From contig OX638332.1 in NCBI GenBank assembly GCA_951812735.1, positions 1,533,928-1,590,246 on the forward strand: a stretch of 56,319 nucleotides of DNA, in the 5' to 3' direction. The DNA is from Candidatus Dadabacteria bacterium (GTDB lineage Bacteria > Desulfobacterota_D > UBA1144 > Nemesobacterales > Nemesobacteraceae). Shown piece after piece: positions 17,231-25,993 of this stretch. The notes under the pieces are model-generated. The model was not told where the DNA came from. It worked only from the letters and a program-made list of their open reading frames with translations, and did not search any database. Made by a program: the position numbers and the translations under genes. Numbering within the stretch: position 1 is the stretch's first letter; each line of letters opens with the position of its first letter.

Positions 17231-17828
17231 CTGTTTATACCTTGGCCCTTCAGTTTTAGTAGCACTTTCGGTTTTCCTCGGTCGAATTTGGTTTTAGAAT
17301 GCTAGGAATTTCTTCCGTTAGAAAGACTCGGGCAAGTTCGATCATTCAAGAGCGGTACTCAGAAACTGCATTTAGAGTGTCTTTCCAGAGAATTTCTTCA
17401 CGATATTTTCTTCGTGTCCCAATTCTCAATTGTTTCCGAATACCGGTTGGGATTTTAATCAATATCGCTTCTTCCTGCGATACGGCACTCCGTTTCCCTC
17501 TCCCTAAGCTCGGATTTCCACAACTGAGGGTTTGTCCAGCATCCTCCAAACTCGGAATTTCTTTGACGGTTCCTAAACTCTTCAGTCTGCTCGTCTTGCC
17601 GTCGCTGTTCTTTCCGCCCCTGCCTTATTTCCTCGCTGTCCAGTTCGGAAGGTTCCAAGTCCTCTTGGCAATAAATTGACTAAAAATACAGTTAACAACC
17701 TGAAATGACTGAATCTGTCCACAACCCCCAGTCCTTTCTTGACAGCTTTGAACAGTATTTTCTTAACGCCAATTCATTGCAGGCCGGTTTTAAAAAACAT
17801 AAAAAACATAGTTTGAGAAATAGCTAAG
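17231..17828. other. Gene-poor stretch with a possible decayed reading frame
   Basis: About 600 bases with no gene I can support. On the minus strand a frame stays open from 17624 to 17346. It has a low-complexity charged start and a more protein-like end (IKIPTGIRKQL and IGTRRKYREEILWKDTLNAV), and a neighbouring minus frame is also open and highly charged. This may be the remnant of a frameshifted gene. The plus-strand frame over the same region is rich in Phe, Pro and Ser, as expected for an antisense shadow. No terminator, tRNA or repeat is evident. Confidence 0.3.
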
Positions 17829-18854
17829 CTATCCTACTTCAGGCAGCACCTTATCCACAAACAACTTCATTGACCTTACTGCTTCTTCATGCGAAATACC
17901 CGGGAATTTAAATCTACATATCAGGTTGTCTATACCTAAACTTTCCCGGTAATTCATGATAGTCTCAACACATTCTTCGGGGGTTCCTATAATTGACTGC
18001 TGCCTTGCAAGGTCATACAAGATCGGATCTGAGGGATCACTCAGCAAGTTGCCCTCAGTATCCACCATTGAACCCCATGAAGCATATCCCTTGGCCGTAT
18101 AAGTAACGTGCTCTTTTATATCCTCCCAAACATCATCGGCTTTTTTGTTGGAAATATAAATTTCTCTGACAAGTGGCTTTTCAACTTCGTCGGGGTTTTT
18201 GCCATATTCCTTCAAGAAAGATGAATGCATATCAAAAAGGTATTTGATAATTGGTATTACGCCGATTGCCGGAACGAAAAGTGGAGCACCAATTCGAGCT
18301 GCTCTCCTTATGGCGGGTTCTGTAAAAGCACCGATCCATATTGGTATTGGCTGTTGAATGGGTTTGGGGGTTACATTCAAATTCTCTACCTGATAATACT
18401 TTCCATCAAAACTGAACGGATCATCACTCCAACTCTTGTTCAGTATCTCAAGGCTTTCTTCAATCCTGCCCCTGCGCTCCTTTAACTGCCTGCCGAATCC
18501 ATCAAACTCTTCTTTTCTGTAACCCAGTCCCAGTCCCAGTATAAATCTTCCGCCGGAAATGAGATCAACAACGGAAGCATCTTCCGCTATTCGGATCGGG
18601 TCATGAAGGGGTATCAGCAACACACCTGTACCTATACGGATATTTTTAGTCCTGGCGGCCATTGCCGAAGCGGCTATAAGCATTGAGGGACAGTAACCAT
18701 CGTCCAGAAAGTGATGCTCCGTCAGCCATACGGAGTCAAACCCCATCTGATCCGCCATCTCCACTTCAGTCAGCATTTCGCTGTACAGGTCGCTATGTGA
18801 TCTTGGATGGTGAGAGGGTGATTGAAGACTGTAATAACCAATGCCGAATTTCAT
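17829..18854 (-). CDS. LLM class flavin-dependent oxidoreductase (luciferase-like)
   Basis: 341 residues with the luciferase-like monooxygenase TIM barrel: FGIGYYSLQSP at the start, MGFDSVWLTEHHF, RIGTGVLLIPLHDPIRIAEDASVVDLISGGRFILGLGLGYRKEEF, and TPKPIQQPIPIWIGA. These enzymes use FMN or F420 for oxidation or monooxygenation of small organic substrates; the cofactor and substrate cannot be fixed here. The ATG at 18854 has a strong AAGGGAGGT, one of the best in the window. A likely promoter lies upstream on the minus strand (TTGCCT 18925-18920, 16-base spacer, TACAAT 18903-18898). It stands alone between gene-poor and AT-rich flanks, so it may be acquired. Confidence 0.88.
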   Translation of the reverse strand: MKFGIGYYSLQSPSHHPRSHSDLYSEMLTEVEMADQMGFDSVWLTEHHFLDDGYCPSMLIAASAMAARTKNIRIGTGVLLIPLHDPIRIAEDASVVDLISGGRFILGLGLGYRKEEFDGFGRQLKERRGRIEESLEILNKSWSDDPFSFDGKYYQVENLNVTPKPIQQPIPIWIGAFTEPAIRRAARIGAPLFVPAIGVIPIIKYLFDMHSSFLKEYGKNPDEVEKPLVREIYISNKKADDVWEDIKEHVTYTAKGYASWGSMVDTEGNLLSDPSDPILYDLARQQSIIGTPEECVETIMNYRESLGIDNLICRFKFPGISHEEAVRSMKLFVDKVLPEVG

Positions 18855-19071
18855 GTTTATACCTCCCTTAAAGTAAAGTTATTTTTAACTTATGGGAATT
18901 GTAAAGAAAGGTTGACAAAAGGCAAGAAATCTTATTATTGTACTTTTTTATGATTTTCCTTTGTTTTCATGACAAATTAGTGTTTGCATTGCTACTTCTA
19001 TTTAGTGTACCATTTTATGCTAATCTATAGAAAGATATTAATAATTACAGGTAATTAGGAATGATAAAGAA

Positions 19072-19302
19072 GTGGCAAAAGTAGCTTTCTCATTTGGCAA
19101 AAGTAGCTTTCAAACTATAGTTGTGAAGGTAAGAATTTTTCACAATAACGTAAAGCAGTTGGCTGGAGAGAAAAAGGACGGTTTCACAGAAGTTGGGTAT
19201 AAACTTATTTCTTCTGGAGTTGGAACGGAAGTGGCGATTAAAGTTGACGATGTAGTCGGCTGGAAAATTTTAAAGGTACGACAATTCAGTGCGGAACTAT
19301 GA
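19072..19302 (+). CDS. Hypothetical 76-residue protein, coupled to gph
   Basis: A frame starting with GTG and ending TGA at 19300-19302, which overlaps the ATG of the next gene by four bases (ATGA). That overlap is the best sign that it is translated. The protein is basic, with no signal peptide, membrane helix or recognised domain; the C-terminal half (TEVAIKVDDVVGWKILKV) looks globular. The first 13 codons are built on a duplicated 17-base sequence read in two frames, so the N-terminus is doubtful. An out-of-frame ATG at 19061 yields only seven codons. It could be a recent or decaying gene, or a chance frame. Confidence 0.35.
   Translation: MAKVAFSFGKSSFQTIVVKVRIFHNNVKQLAGEKKDGFTEVGYKLISSGVGTEVAIKVDDVVGWKILKVRQFSAEL
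19073..19111 (+). repeat. Tandem direct repeat, 17 bases, period 22
   Basis: TGGCAAAAGTAGCTTTC occurs at 19073-19089 and again, identically, at 19095-19111, with a 5-base spacer. Because the period is 22, the copies fall in different reading frames. It may be a recent slip duplication or a pair of binding sites one helical turn-multiple apart. Confidence 0.8.
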
Positions 19303-19958
19303 GCTACGGAGCAGTTGTATTTGATCTTGATGGAACCCTGATCGATTCTCTTGAGGATCTTGCCGATGCGGTGAATCAGGCGCTTGCAATAAACGGGTTT
19401 CCGGCGCACGCGACCGGGTGTTTCAAGTACTTCATAGGAAAAGGTCCTAAGGTCATGGTGTCCAGGGCCCTCCCCGAGGACAAAAGAAACAACGATGCTG
19501 TCGTTGAAAAATGCCTTGGTGATTTTAACAGCATCTATAGCCGCGCCTTCAACGTGAAAACTACGCTTTATGACGGCATACCGGATCTTCTGGACGAGAT
19601 TTCAGGCAGAGGTCTGAAAAAGGCGATTCTTACCAACAAGCCGCACGTGTTTACCGAAAAATATGTGGAGGACCTGCTTGCGGACTGGAATTTCGAGGTG
19701 GTTATAGGTCAGAGGGATGAAATTCCGAGGAAACCCGATCCTTCGGGAGCGCTGCGGATATCAAGGGAACTGGGAATTGACTCGTCACAGATGGTTTACC
19801 TTGGAGACTCGGGGGTGGACATGCTTACCGCCGTCGGGGCGGGTATGCTTCCGGTGGGAGTTCTCTGGGGTTTTCGGACTGGAGAGGAGCTTCGTGAAAA
19901 CGGGGCCGAGCACCTTATAGAAACTCCGATGGACTTGCTCTCGATTATTGACTTGTAG
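19299..19958 (+). CDS. gph: HAD-family phosphatase, probable phosphoglycolate phosphatase
   Basis: 219 residues. All four HAD motifs can be read: VVFDLDGTLIDS (nucleophile Asp and acid/base Asp), ILTNKP (Ser/Thr motif), KPDPSGALRIS (Lys) and VYLGDSGVDMLTA (acidic pair). The cap region and length fit Gph/PGP-type phosphatases, which remove 2-phosphoglycolate formed in DNA repair or by oxygenase reactions. HAD substrate ranges overlap, so another small phosphoester is possible. The ATG overlaps the preceding small frame (ATGA), and purK follows by 13 bases, suggesting one transcript with purK and purE. Confidence 0.85.
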   Translation: MSYGAVVFDLDGTLIDSLEDLADAVNQALAINGFPAHATGCFKYFIGKGPKVMVSRALPEDKRNNDAVVEKCLGDFNSIYSRAFNVKTTLYDGIPDLLDEISGRGLKKAILTNKPHVFTEKYVEDLLADWNFEVVIGQRDEIPRKPDPSGALRISRELGIDSSQMVYLGDSGVDMLTAVGAGMLPVGVLWGFRTGEELRENGAEHLIETPMDLLSIIDL

Positions 19959-19971
19959 TTTCCGACACGTG

Positions 19972-21123
19972 ATGGCCATGGATTTCGAACATGTAAGACT
20001 TGGAATTCTCGGAGGCGGGCAGCTTGGGAAAATGCTTTGTCTCGTGACAAGCAACTGGAACCTAAGCACCTACGTACTCGATCCTTCCCCCGATTGTCCG
20101 GCGGCGTTTGTGTGTACCGAGTTCTCCCACGGTGATTTCAGGAATTACGAGGATGTCTACGCGTTCGGCAAGAACGTTGATGTTCTGACAATAGAAATTG
20201 AGCATGTAAATCTTCAGGCGCTTTTCCGCCTGCAGGAAGAAGGGGTCGTCATAAGGCCCGAACCCCATGCGCTTGAACTTATACAGGACAAGGCTAAGCA
20301 GAAGGAGTTCTATGTCTCAAAGGGGCTTCCCACCGCGGACTTTTCAGTTTTTCCAGGCAAAGAGTCTATAGTCGCGGCCGTCGGGTCCGGGGAGATAAAA
20401 ATTCCTTTCGTACAGAAACTTTCAAAGACGGGTTATGACGGAAGGGGGGTGTATGTTGTAAGGGAAGAGGGACAGCTAGAAGACCTTTTAGAGGGTGAAT
20501 CCGTCGTTGAAGATCTTGTTGACGTGGAAAAGGAGATTTCCGTTATAGTGTCGCGCAATTCGGCCGGAGAGACGAAATGCTTTCCTCCGGTTGAGATGGT
20601 GTTTAATAGCCACGCAAACATAGTTGAATTTCTGATAAGTCCCTGTGAACTTGGCGACACGCTATCTGCTTGGGCGTGCGAACTTGCCGAGCGTACGATA
20701 AAATCTTTTGACATGTGCGGAATACTCGCGGTTGAGATGTTTCTTTCCAAAAAAGGCGACATTCTCATAAACGAATCCGCTCCCAGACCGCATAACAGCG
20801 GGCATCACACGATCGACGCTGCCCGCACCTCGCAGTACGAGCAGTGTCTTAGGTCGATTCTGGATCTTCCTCCAGGAGATACTGAAATAAAAACTCCTTC
20901 TGTTATGATTAACATTCTCGGGCAGCCGGGTTTCGAGGGTGAGGTCAGGTACGAGGGGCTTCGCGGATGCATGGGTGTTGAAGGAGCCAAGTTCCATATA
21001 TACGGCAAAACCCGGACTAAGCCTTACAGGAAGATGGGACACGTTACAGTTCTTGACGACGATATCCCGAGTGCACTTGAGAAGGCAAGATTCATAATGA
21101 GTAAGCTGAGGGCGATAGCATGA
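19972..21123 (+). CDS. purK: N5-carboxyaminoimidazole ribonucleotide synthetase (PurK)
   Basis: About 383 residues. ATP-grasp enzyme: LGILGGGQLGKML at the N-terminus, LTIEIEHVN, FVQKLSKTGYDGRGVYVV, and the metal-binding NESAPRPHNSGHHTIDA, which is specific to PurK. It carboxylates AIR with bicarbonate and ATP to give N5-CAIR, the substrate of PurE. The open frame could start at 19948 inside gph, but ATG 19972 (or 19978) gives the normal N-terminus. No strong ribosome binding site is present. The stop overlaps the start of purE (ATGA), the common coupled arrangement. Confidence 0.96.
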   Translation: MAMDFEHVRLGILGGGQLGKMLCLVTSNWNLSTYVLDPSPDCPAAFVCTEFSHGDFRNYEDVYAFGKNVDVLTIEIEHVNLQALFRLQEEGVVIRPEPHALELIQDKAKQKEFYVSKGLPTADFSVFPGKESIVAAVGSGEIKIPFVQKLSKTGYDGRGVYVVREEGQLEDLLEGESVVEDLVDVEKEISVIVSRNSAGETKCFPPVEMVFNSHANIVEFLISPCELGDTLSAWACELAERTIKSFDMCGILAVEMFLSKKGDILINESAPRPHNSGHHTIDAARTSQYEQCLRSILDLPPGDTEIKTPSVMINILGQPGFEGEVRYEGLRGCMGVEGAKFHIYGKTRTKPYRKMGHVTVLDDDIPSALEKARFIMSKLRAIA

Positions 21124-21662
21124 AACCTGTTTTAGTAAGCGTTATCATGGGTTCTGACTCTGACCTGCCTGCCATGGCAGGCGCGGTCGAGGTTCTGGAG
21201 CAATTCGGCATAGGGCATGAAGTTACCATAGTCTCAGCGCACAGGACTCCAGAACGTCTTGTCGATTTTTCAAAAAAAGCCCATAAAAGAGGAATTAAAG
21301 TGGTAATAGCCGGAGCGGGAGGTGCTGCGCACCTTCCGGGAATGGTTGCTTCGGTTTCTCCGCTTCCCGTCATAGGGGTTCCTATAAAATCCTCAAATTC
21401 AATTGACGGATGGGATTCCGTACTTTCCATCCTGCAGATGCCCTCAGGCGTTCCGGTTGCGACAGTCGCTCTTGATGGGGCGAAAAACGCCGGTATCCTT
21501 GCCGTCGAAATTCTTTCGGTTGCTGATCAGGAACTTTTGCGCGCGGTGGCTGAGTATAAGAAAAAGCTTTCTTCCGAAGTGAAGAAGAAAGCCGCGCGGC
21601 TTGAAAAGCAGGGTGCCTCGGTTTACCTTGAGCGAATGAACTCGAAGGAAGAGAGTTCCTGA
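21120..21662 (+). CDS. purE: N5-carboxyaminoimidazole ribonucleotide mutase (PurE, class I)
   Basis: 180 residues. The signature VIMGSDSDLP, SAHRTPERL (catalytic His) and AGAGGAAHLPGMVA are all intact, placing it in class I PurE, which moves the carboxylate of N5-CAIR to carbon 4 to give CAIR. The pairing with purK by a 4-base overlap agrees with class I. The C-terminal 20 residues form a charged helix that is longer than in many PurE proteins. It ends eight bases from the convergent NTF2-like gene. Confidence 0.97.
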   Translation: MKPVLVSVIMGSDSDLPAMAGAVEVLEQFGIGHEVTIVSAHRTPERLVDFSKKAHKRGIKVVIAGAGGAAHLPGMVASVSPLPVIGVPIKSSNSIDGWDSVLSILQMPSGVPVATVALDGAKNAGILAVEILSVADQELLRAVAEYKKKLSSEVKKKAARLEKQGASVYLERMNSKEESS

Positions 21663-21670
21663 GGTTCTAG

Positions 21671-22099
21671 CTACTGTATAGTTTTTTTGTCCGGTTCGTA
21701 ACCCCGTACGGGGATTGGCGAAGCGTGGTGAAAAATCATAAGCCACCTGCCGTCTTGCTTCTCGAATATGTTGGTTGACTGAGAGAGATTGAACATGACC
21801 GGGTCTCTTTTTATGTACACCATTTCCTGCAGACAAGTTACCCAAGCGATGTTGTCGCTTATATCCACAGTCACGTTGGAAATGCTTATGTCAACCTGAT
21901 CCTCGGGATCAAAAACGCTCTCCCAGCTCTGCCTAATGGCCTGCCAATTGCGAAGAGCAGTCCATCCCGGGTGAACGCAGCCGGATCTTGAGTCCTTTAT
22001 CCAGACCTCTCCCATGAGTTTGAGATTCCTGGTTCCCAGGGCCTCGTAAAAAAGGTTGTTGATCCTGAGTATTTCTTCGCTGTCTTTTTTCGTAGTCAT
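21671..22099 (-). CDS. SnoaL/NTF2-like family protein
   Basis: 142 residues. The pattern of an N-terminal helix (INNLFYEALGTRNLKLMGEVWI), the segment CVHPGWTALRNWQAIRQSWE, and alternating strands ending DGRWLMIFHHASPIPV fits the SnoaL_3/DUF4440 NTF2-like fold: a small cone-shaped barrel used as isomerase, dehydratase or binding module. There is no signal peptide, so it is cytoplasmic. Residues that would define a reaction are not obvious. It is located 20 bases upstream of rseP on the same strand and may be transcribed with it or its downstream neighbours. Confidence 0.75.
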   Translation of the reverse strand: MTTKKDSEEILRINNLFYEALGTRNLKLMGEVWIKDSRSGCVHPGWTALRNWQAIRQSWESVFDPEDQVDISISNVTVDISDNIAWVTCLQEMVYIKRDPVMFNLSQSTNIFEKQDGRWLMIFHHASPIPVRGYEPDKKTIQ

Positions 22100-22119
22100 C
22101 GGGTTGTTTCCCGATAATT

Positions 22120-23706
22120 TTACCGGAAAAGATCGAGAATTCTGCCGAACTGCGAGAATATGTCCTCGCGCATCCTCAGAATGTCGTTATACAGGGCTGC
22201 CGCCATGATGAAAATAAGGAAGGAAAATCCAATTCGCTGGGTTATCTCAAGGGTTTTTACGCTAAGCGGCTTTCTCTTTATCTTTTCAATGCCCAGATAA
22301 AGGAGGTGTCCTCCGTCGAGCATCGGTATGGGGAGAAGGTTTATTAGCGCGAGATTTATGCTTATAAGCGAGGTGAACTGAAGGAGGTTCGATATGCCGC
22401 TTTGAGCAACATCCCCCGATACCTTGGCTATAAGAAGCGGCCCCGCGACCGTTTTGCCGGCCGTGGCAAGCGCTATTTTCCCGGTTACGAGCTTGAACAG
22501 AAATCCGAAGAACAAAATGGTGATCTCAACAGTCATGCGGGCGGCTTCGGCCACTCCCCTGTAAAGCGATTCGAGGAAACCGTATTTTTTGAGCACGGTG
22601 TCTGTACTTGGGGTAATGCCAATTATGTAGCGTTCGATGCCTTTTTCCATTTCCGCCGCAAGGCGAAAATTCATTTTCTCTCCTCCGCGCTCGACCGTAA
22701 AATCAAGTTCTTTGCCCCCGCTTTCTGTTATTATGTCCGACATATGGTTCCAGTCCGTAACCTCCACGCCGTCTATAGCTTTTATCTTGTCTCCCGGACG
22801 TATGCCTGCCTTCCAGGCCGGGCGGCCCTCTGATACCTGCTCTATGTTCGCGGCTATGGGTCTTGCGAATCCGGTTTCTACCCTGCCGTCGGGACCGGCT
22901 TCGGCGAAAAGAGTGAGAGTTCTGGTCTCGCTTCCCGTTTTTACCCTGAATTCAAGCAGCGAATCGGGATTTGACTGAACGCCAATGTTTACGTCTCTCC
23001 AGTTCTCGACATTTTTCCCGTTTATGCTGAGTATCCTGTCGCCCGCGGCGAATCCCGACAGGTGAGCCGGAGAATCCTTCTTTACGTAAGTTATGTCCGG
23101 AGGATCTTCCAGATAACCTGAGACGCTTATGCCGAACATGAACACAAGAGGCATGAAGAAGAAGGGAATTATGAAATTCATAGCCGGCCCGGCTATGACC
23201 ACCAGGAACCTGTCGGTAAGCGACTTGCCGGAAAAACCTCTGTGGTAGTCTTTTTCGTAATAGGCTTCTATATTATGAAGGTCCGAGTGATTTGCGAGAA
23301 GAGTGTATATCCTCCCGTCTCTCTCCACCTCGAGTTCTTTTTCCTGGTTCGGGTCTGATTTCAGGGCGTAGAGAAGCTTTTCCCAGCTTGCGTATTGTTC
23401 AAGACTGAATCCCTTTATCTCGACAATTCTGTCCCCTGAGACAAGTGGGGATTCGGTGTCCGTGACGCTCTCGACAATTATGTTTGCCTCCTTTCCCTCT
23501 CCGTACATTTTCACGTATCCGCCGAGGGGAAGGGCTGAGACCAGATATTCCGTTTCGCCCCTTACGAAAGAAACGAGTTTCGGGCCGAAACCCAGAGAAA
23601 ACTTCTCGACCCTTATATTGCTTCTTTTCGCGAGCAGGAAATGCCCCAGTTCGTGAAAGAAGACCAGGATTCCTATTACGAAGATAAAAGCTAAAATTGT
23701 GATCAT
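22120..23706 (-). CDS. rseP: RIP metalloprotease RseP (site-2 protease)
   Basis: 528 residues, an inner-membrane intramembrane zinc protease. HELGH in the first transmembrane helix (about residues 18-22) binds the metal with the Asp of LDGGHLLY near the C-terminus. Two PDZ domains are evident in the middle (around GDRILSINGK and GDKIKAIDGV), and a third PDZ-like stretch (SPLVSGDRIVEIKGF) lies earlier. This would make three where Escherichia coli RseP has two, and the protein is longer (528 versus 450). RseP cleaves anti-sigma factors and signal-peptide remnants. ATG 23706 is used, immediately after the dxr stop, so dxr-rseP are coupled. Confidence 0.93.
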   Translation of the reverse strand: MITILAFIFVIGILVFFHELGHFLLAKRSNIRVEKFSLGFGPKLVSFVRGETEYLVSALPLGGYVKMYGEGKEANIIVESVTDTESPLVSGDRIVEIKGFSLEQYASWEKLLYALKSDPNQEKELEVERDGRIYTLLANHSDLHNIEAYYEKDYHRGFSGKSLTDRFLVVIAGPAMNFIIPFFFMPLVFMFGISVSGYLEDPPDITYVKKDSPAHLSGFAAGDRILSINGKNVENWRDVNIGVQSNPDSLLEFRVKTGSETRTLTLFAEAGPDGRVETGFARPIAANIEQVSEGRPAWKAGIRPGDKIKAIDGVEVTDWNHMSDIITESGGKELDFTVERGGEKMNFRLAAEMEKGIERYIIGITPSTDTVLKKYGFLESLYRGVAEAARMTVEITILFFGFLFKLVTGKIALATAGKTVAGPLLIAKVSGDVAQSGISNLLQFTSLISINLALINLLPIPMLDGGHLLYLGIEKIKRKPLSVKTLEITQRIGFSFLIFIMAAALYNDILRMREDIFSQFGRILDLFR

Positions 23707-23708
23707 CA

Positions 23709-24866
23709 CTAAGAAATAAGGCTCTCCATTGCCGAGTTGGCGGTGCTCCTAGACCACCTGTCCGCCTCTAATATATTGTCAAGACATCCCGAGTCAAGTT
23801 TGTCGTGACGCCCAACTGTTTCTCTTACGATCGGTATTATGTCGGTGAATTTTATCCTCTCGTTGAGAAACGCATTTACGGCCACTTCGTTCGCGGCGTT
23901 TAGCACAGTCGGATAAGTGCCGCCCATGCTGAGACATTCAATTGCCATTGCGGGGGCTTCGAATTTGTCGGTATCGAGCTTTTCAAACGTAATGTCGGAC
24001 AGATCGTCCGGCGAGGCGGCAGGCTGCCCGAGGTCAAGCCTCTCGGGGTAGGAAAGCGCACGGGCTATGGGTATTTTCATGTCGGAGGCGGAAAGATGGG
24101 TTATGAACGAGCCGTCAACATATTCAAGGATTGAATGCACGATGCTCTGGGGATGTACCCAGATCGATATTTTTTCGACGGGCATGTCAAAAAGCCACCT
24201 CGCCTCTATAATTTCAAACCCCTTGTTCATCAGCGTCGCCGAATCTATTGTTATTTTCTCTCCCATTTTCCACGTGGGATGGCAAAGTGCGTCGGCGACC
24301 GTGACCTTTTCCAGATCTTTTTTCGGGGTTTTGCGAAATGGTCCTCCTGATGCCGTTATGATCATTCGTTTGAGGAATTCACGGTCTTTTTCCCGCAGCG
24401 TCTGGAAAACGGCGCTGTGTTCGCTGTCCACAGGAAGGAGAGTGACGCCCTGATTTCTTGCCTCGGAAATGAGAAGTCCTCCGGCAACCACGAGGGATTC
24501 TTTGTTCGCTATTGCCACATCTCTTCCGGCCTTTATTGCGGAGAGCGTGGGAAGAAGACCCGGGAAGCCTACCATGGAGGATATCACCAGATCGCAATTC
24601 CCCTCTGTGGCAACGGCGATGTTTCCCTCGTTTCCGTAATGTATCTTGGTTTTCGGGCCGACAATTTCCCTGAGTCGTTCGGAATCTTCCTTTCGAGTGA
24701 CCGATACGAATTTAGGAGCGAATTCGGTCATCTGTTTTGCCAGCAGATCAATGTTTTTTCCGGCGCAAAGGCCCGTGACCTCGAATCTTTCGGGAAATCT
24801 TCGTATTATCTCAAGTGTCTGCGATCCGATCGAGCCGGTTGACCCGAGTATTGAGATTCTCTTCAA
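23709..24866 (-). CDS. dxr: 1-deoxy-D-xylulose 5-phosphate reductoisomerase (Dxr)
   Basis: 385 residues. N-terminal NADPH motif ISILGSTGSIGSQTL; NKESLVVAGGLL; PVDSEHSAVFQ (metal and substrate residues); HPTWKMGEKITIDSATLMNKGFE; and HPQSIVHS. These define Dxr, which makes methylerythritol phosphate, the committed step of the MEP isoprenoid route. The start is TTG at 24866, one base after the uppS stop, with GAAAGGG in the uppS tail. Order uppS-dxr-rseP is the same as in many proteobacteria, although cdsA, usually between uppS and dxr, is absent here. Confidence 0.97.
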   Translation of the reverse strand: MKRISILGSTGSIGSQTLEIIRRFPERFEVTGLCAGKNIDLLAKQMTEFAPKFVSVTRKEDSERLREIVGPKTKIHYGNEGNIAVATEGNCDLVISSMVGFPGLLPTLSAIKAGRDVAIANKESLVVAGGLLISEARNQGVTLLPVDSEHSAVFQTLREKDREFLKRMIITASGGPFRKTPKKDLEKVTVADALCHPTWKMGEKITIDSATLMNKGFEIIEARWLFDMPVEKISIWVHPQSIVHSILEYVDGSFITHLSASDMKIPIARALSYPERLDLGQPAASPDDLSDITFEKLDTDKFEAPAMAIECLSMGGTYPTVLNAANEVAVNAFLNERIKFTDIIPIVRETVGRHDKLDSGCLDNILEADRWSRSTANSAMESLIS

Positions 24867-24867
24867 T

Positions 24868-25608
24868 CTAGCGCCCTTTCTCCCGTATCTGCTCTCCTGT
24901 CAGTCCGAACCTTCTTTCCCTGGTCCGGTAATTGGCGATGGCCTTTAGCAGATGCCTTCTTCTGAAATTCGGCCAGAGAGTCTTGGTAACGTATATTTCG
25001 GCATAGGCCAGCTGCCACAGCAGAAAGTTGGAAAGTCTCATCTCTCCCCCGGTTCTTATGAGCAGATCGGGTTCCGGCAACTGGGAGGTATACAGATGTT
25101 CCTGGAAATCCTCCTCGGTCACCGTTTTTTTCTTTCCCTCCGCGATTATGCTGTTCACGGCGTTGATTATTTCCTCCCTGCCCCCGTAGCTGAGCGCCAG
25201 GGTTATTGTCAGGGAGTCGCATTTCTCGGTCATTTTCATCACGCGCCTGAGAAGTTCACATATGTCGGGTGGGAGATTCGAGAGATTCCCGATCGCGTTC
25301 AGTTTCGTATTCTGCGCAAGCAGCTTTTCGCCTTCGCTTGCCAGATAGTGCCTTAAAAGATCCATCAGAGCGAGGACTTCTTCTCCGGGTCTCTTCCAGT
25401 TCTGGGCGGAAAACGCGTAGAGGGTTAAGTACTCTATTCCAATCTCCCGCGCGGCCCTAACCACCGATCTTGTCGATTTTATTCCTTCCCTGTGACCGAT
25501 CAGCCTGTCGAGATTCTTGCGCCGCGCCCATCTTCCGTTGCCATCCATTATTATGACGACGTGTCGGGGGATAGGACCCGGTTGGGGAATGTCGTGGTTT
25601 TTCTGCAT
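24868..25608 (-). CDS. uppS: Isoprenyl transferase (undecaprenyl diphosphate synthase, UppS)
   Basis: 246 residues. Diagnostic motifs: HVVIIMDGNGRWARRK (catalytic Asp, diphosphate-binding loop), GHREG, TLYAFSAQNW and, near the end, PEPDLLIRTGGEMRLSNFLLWQ. The cis-prenyltransferase makes undecaprenyl diphosphate for peptidoglycan and other envelope polymers. The ATG at 25608 begins MQKNHDIPQPGPIP. A small membrane protein gene lies 40 bases upstream on the same strand. The gene feeds a lipid carrier that depends on the isoprenoid made downstream of dxr. Confidence 0.96.
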   Translation of the reverse strand: MQKNHDIPQPGPIPRHVVIIMDGNGRWARRKNLDRLIGHREGIKSTRSVVRAAREIGIEYLTLYAFSAQNWKRPGEEVLALMDLLRHYLASEGEKLLAQNTKLNAIGNLSNLPPDICELLRRVMKMTEKCDSLTITLALSYGGREEIINAVNSIIAEGKKKTVTEEDFQEHLYTSQLPEPDLLIRTGGEMRLSNFLLWQLAYAEIYVTKTLWPNFRRRHLLKAIANYRTRERRFGLTGEQIREKGR

Positions 25609-25648
25609 TACCGGATACTGTTTACGAGCTTCGCCGACAACCGTCGTT

Positions 25649-25867
25649 TCAATCCACCGCCTCGTAGATGTAAGAAACGGGATACGCGATTACAACGACC
25701 GTAATGATTACCACCATGGCCACGATCAGGGCGACCGGGTATACGAGAAGCGCTCCCAAGTAAAAAAGCGCTCTTTTCAGCGGAACCCATTCCCTTGATG
25801 CTTCGGGAAGGCCAGAAACGCAACTTTTGACAAATCCTGATATTATTCCAGTAAAAAGTGTGGACAT
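25649..25867 (-). CDS. Small hypothetical membrane protein upstream of uppS
   Basis: 72 residues: a short polar N-terminus (SGFVKSCVSGLPEASREW), then two closely spaced hydrophobic helices (RALFYLGALLVYPVALIVAMV and VIITVVVIAYPV). No domain is recognised. The gap to uppS is 40 bases on the same strand, and ctpA diverges from it 126 bases away. The coherent hydrophobic layout argues for a real gene, though it lacks a clear ribosome binding site. It could be a membrane anchor or subunit; I assign no function. Confidence 0.5.
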   Translation of the reverse strand: MSTLFTGIISGFVKSCVSGLPEASREWVPLKRALFYLGALLVYPVALIVAMVVIITVVVIAYPVSYIYEAVD

Positions 25868-25993
25868 ATAAGTGAACCGATCTGCCGTAAACCTATCTTA
25901 TTTCCCCTTTTTCATCAAGGGTAGAAATTCCGCTTTATCCGCTTTGTCCAAAAAAATTCCCTTTCAGGTAAACTACCGAAAACGTAGACCCCG

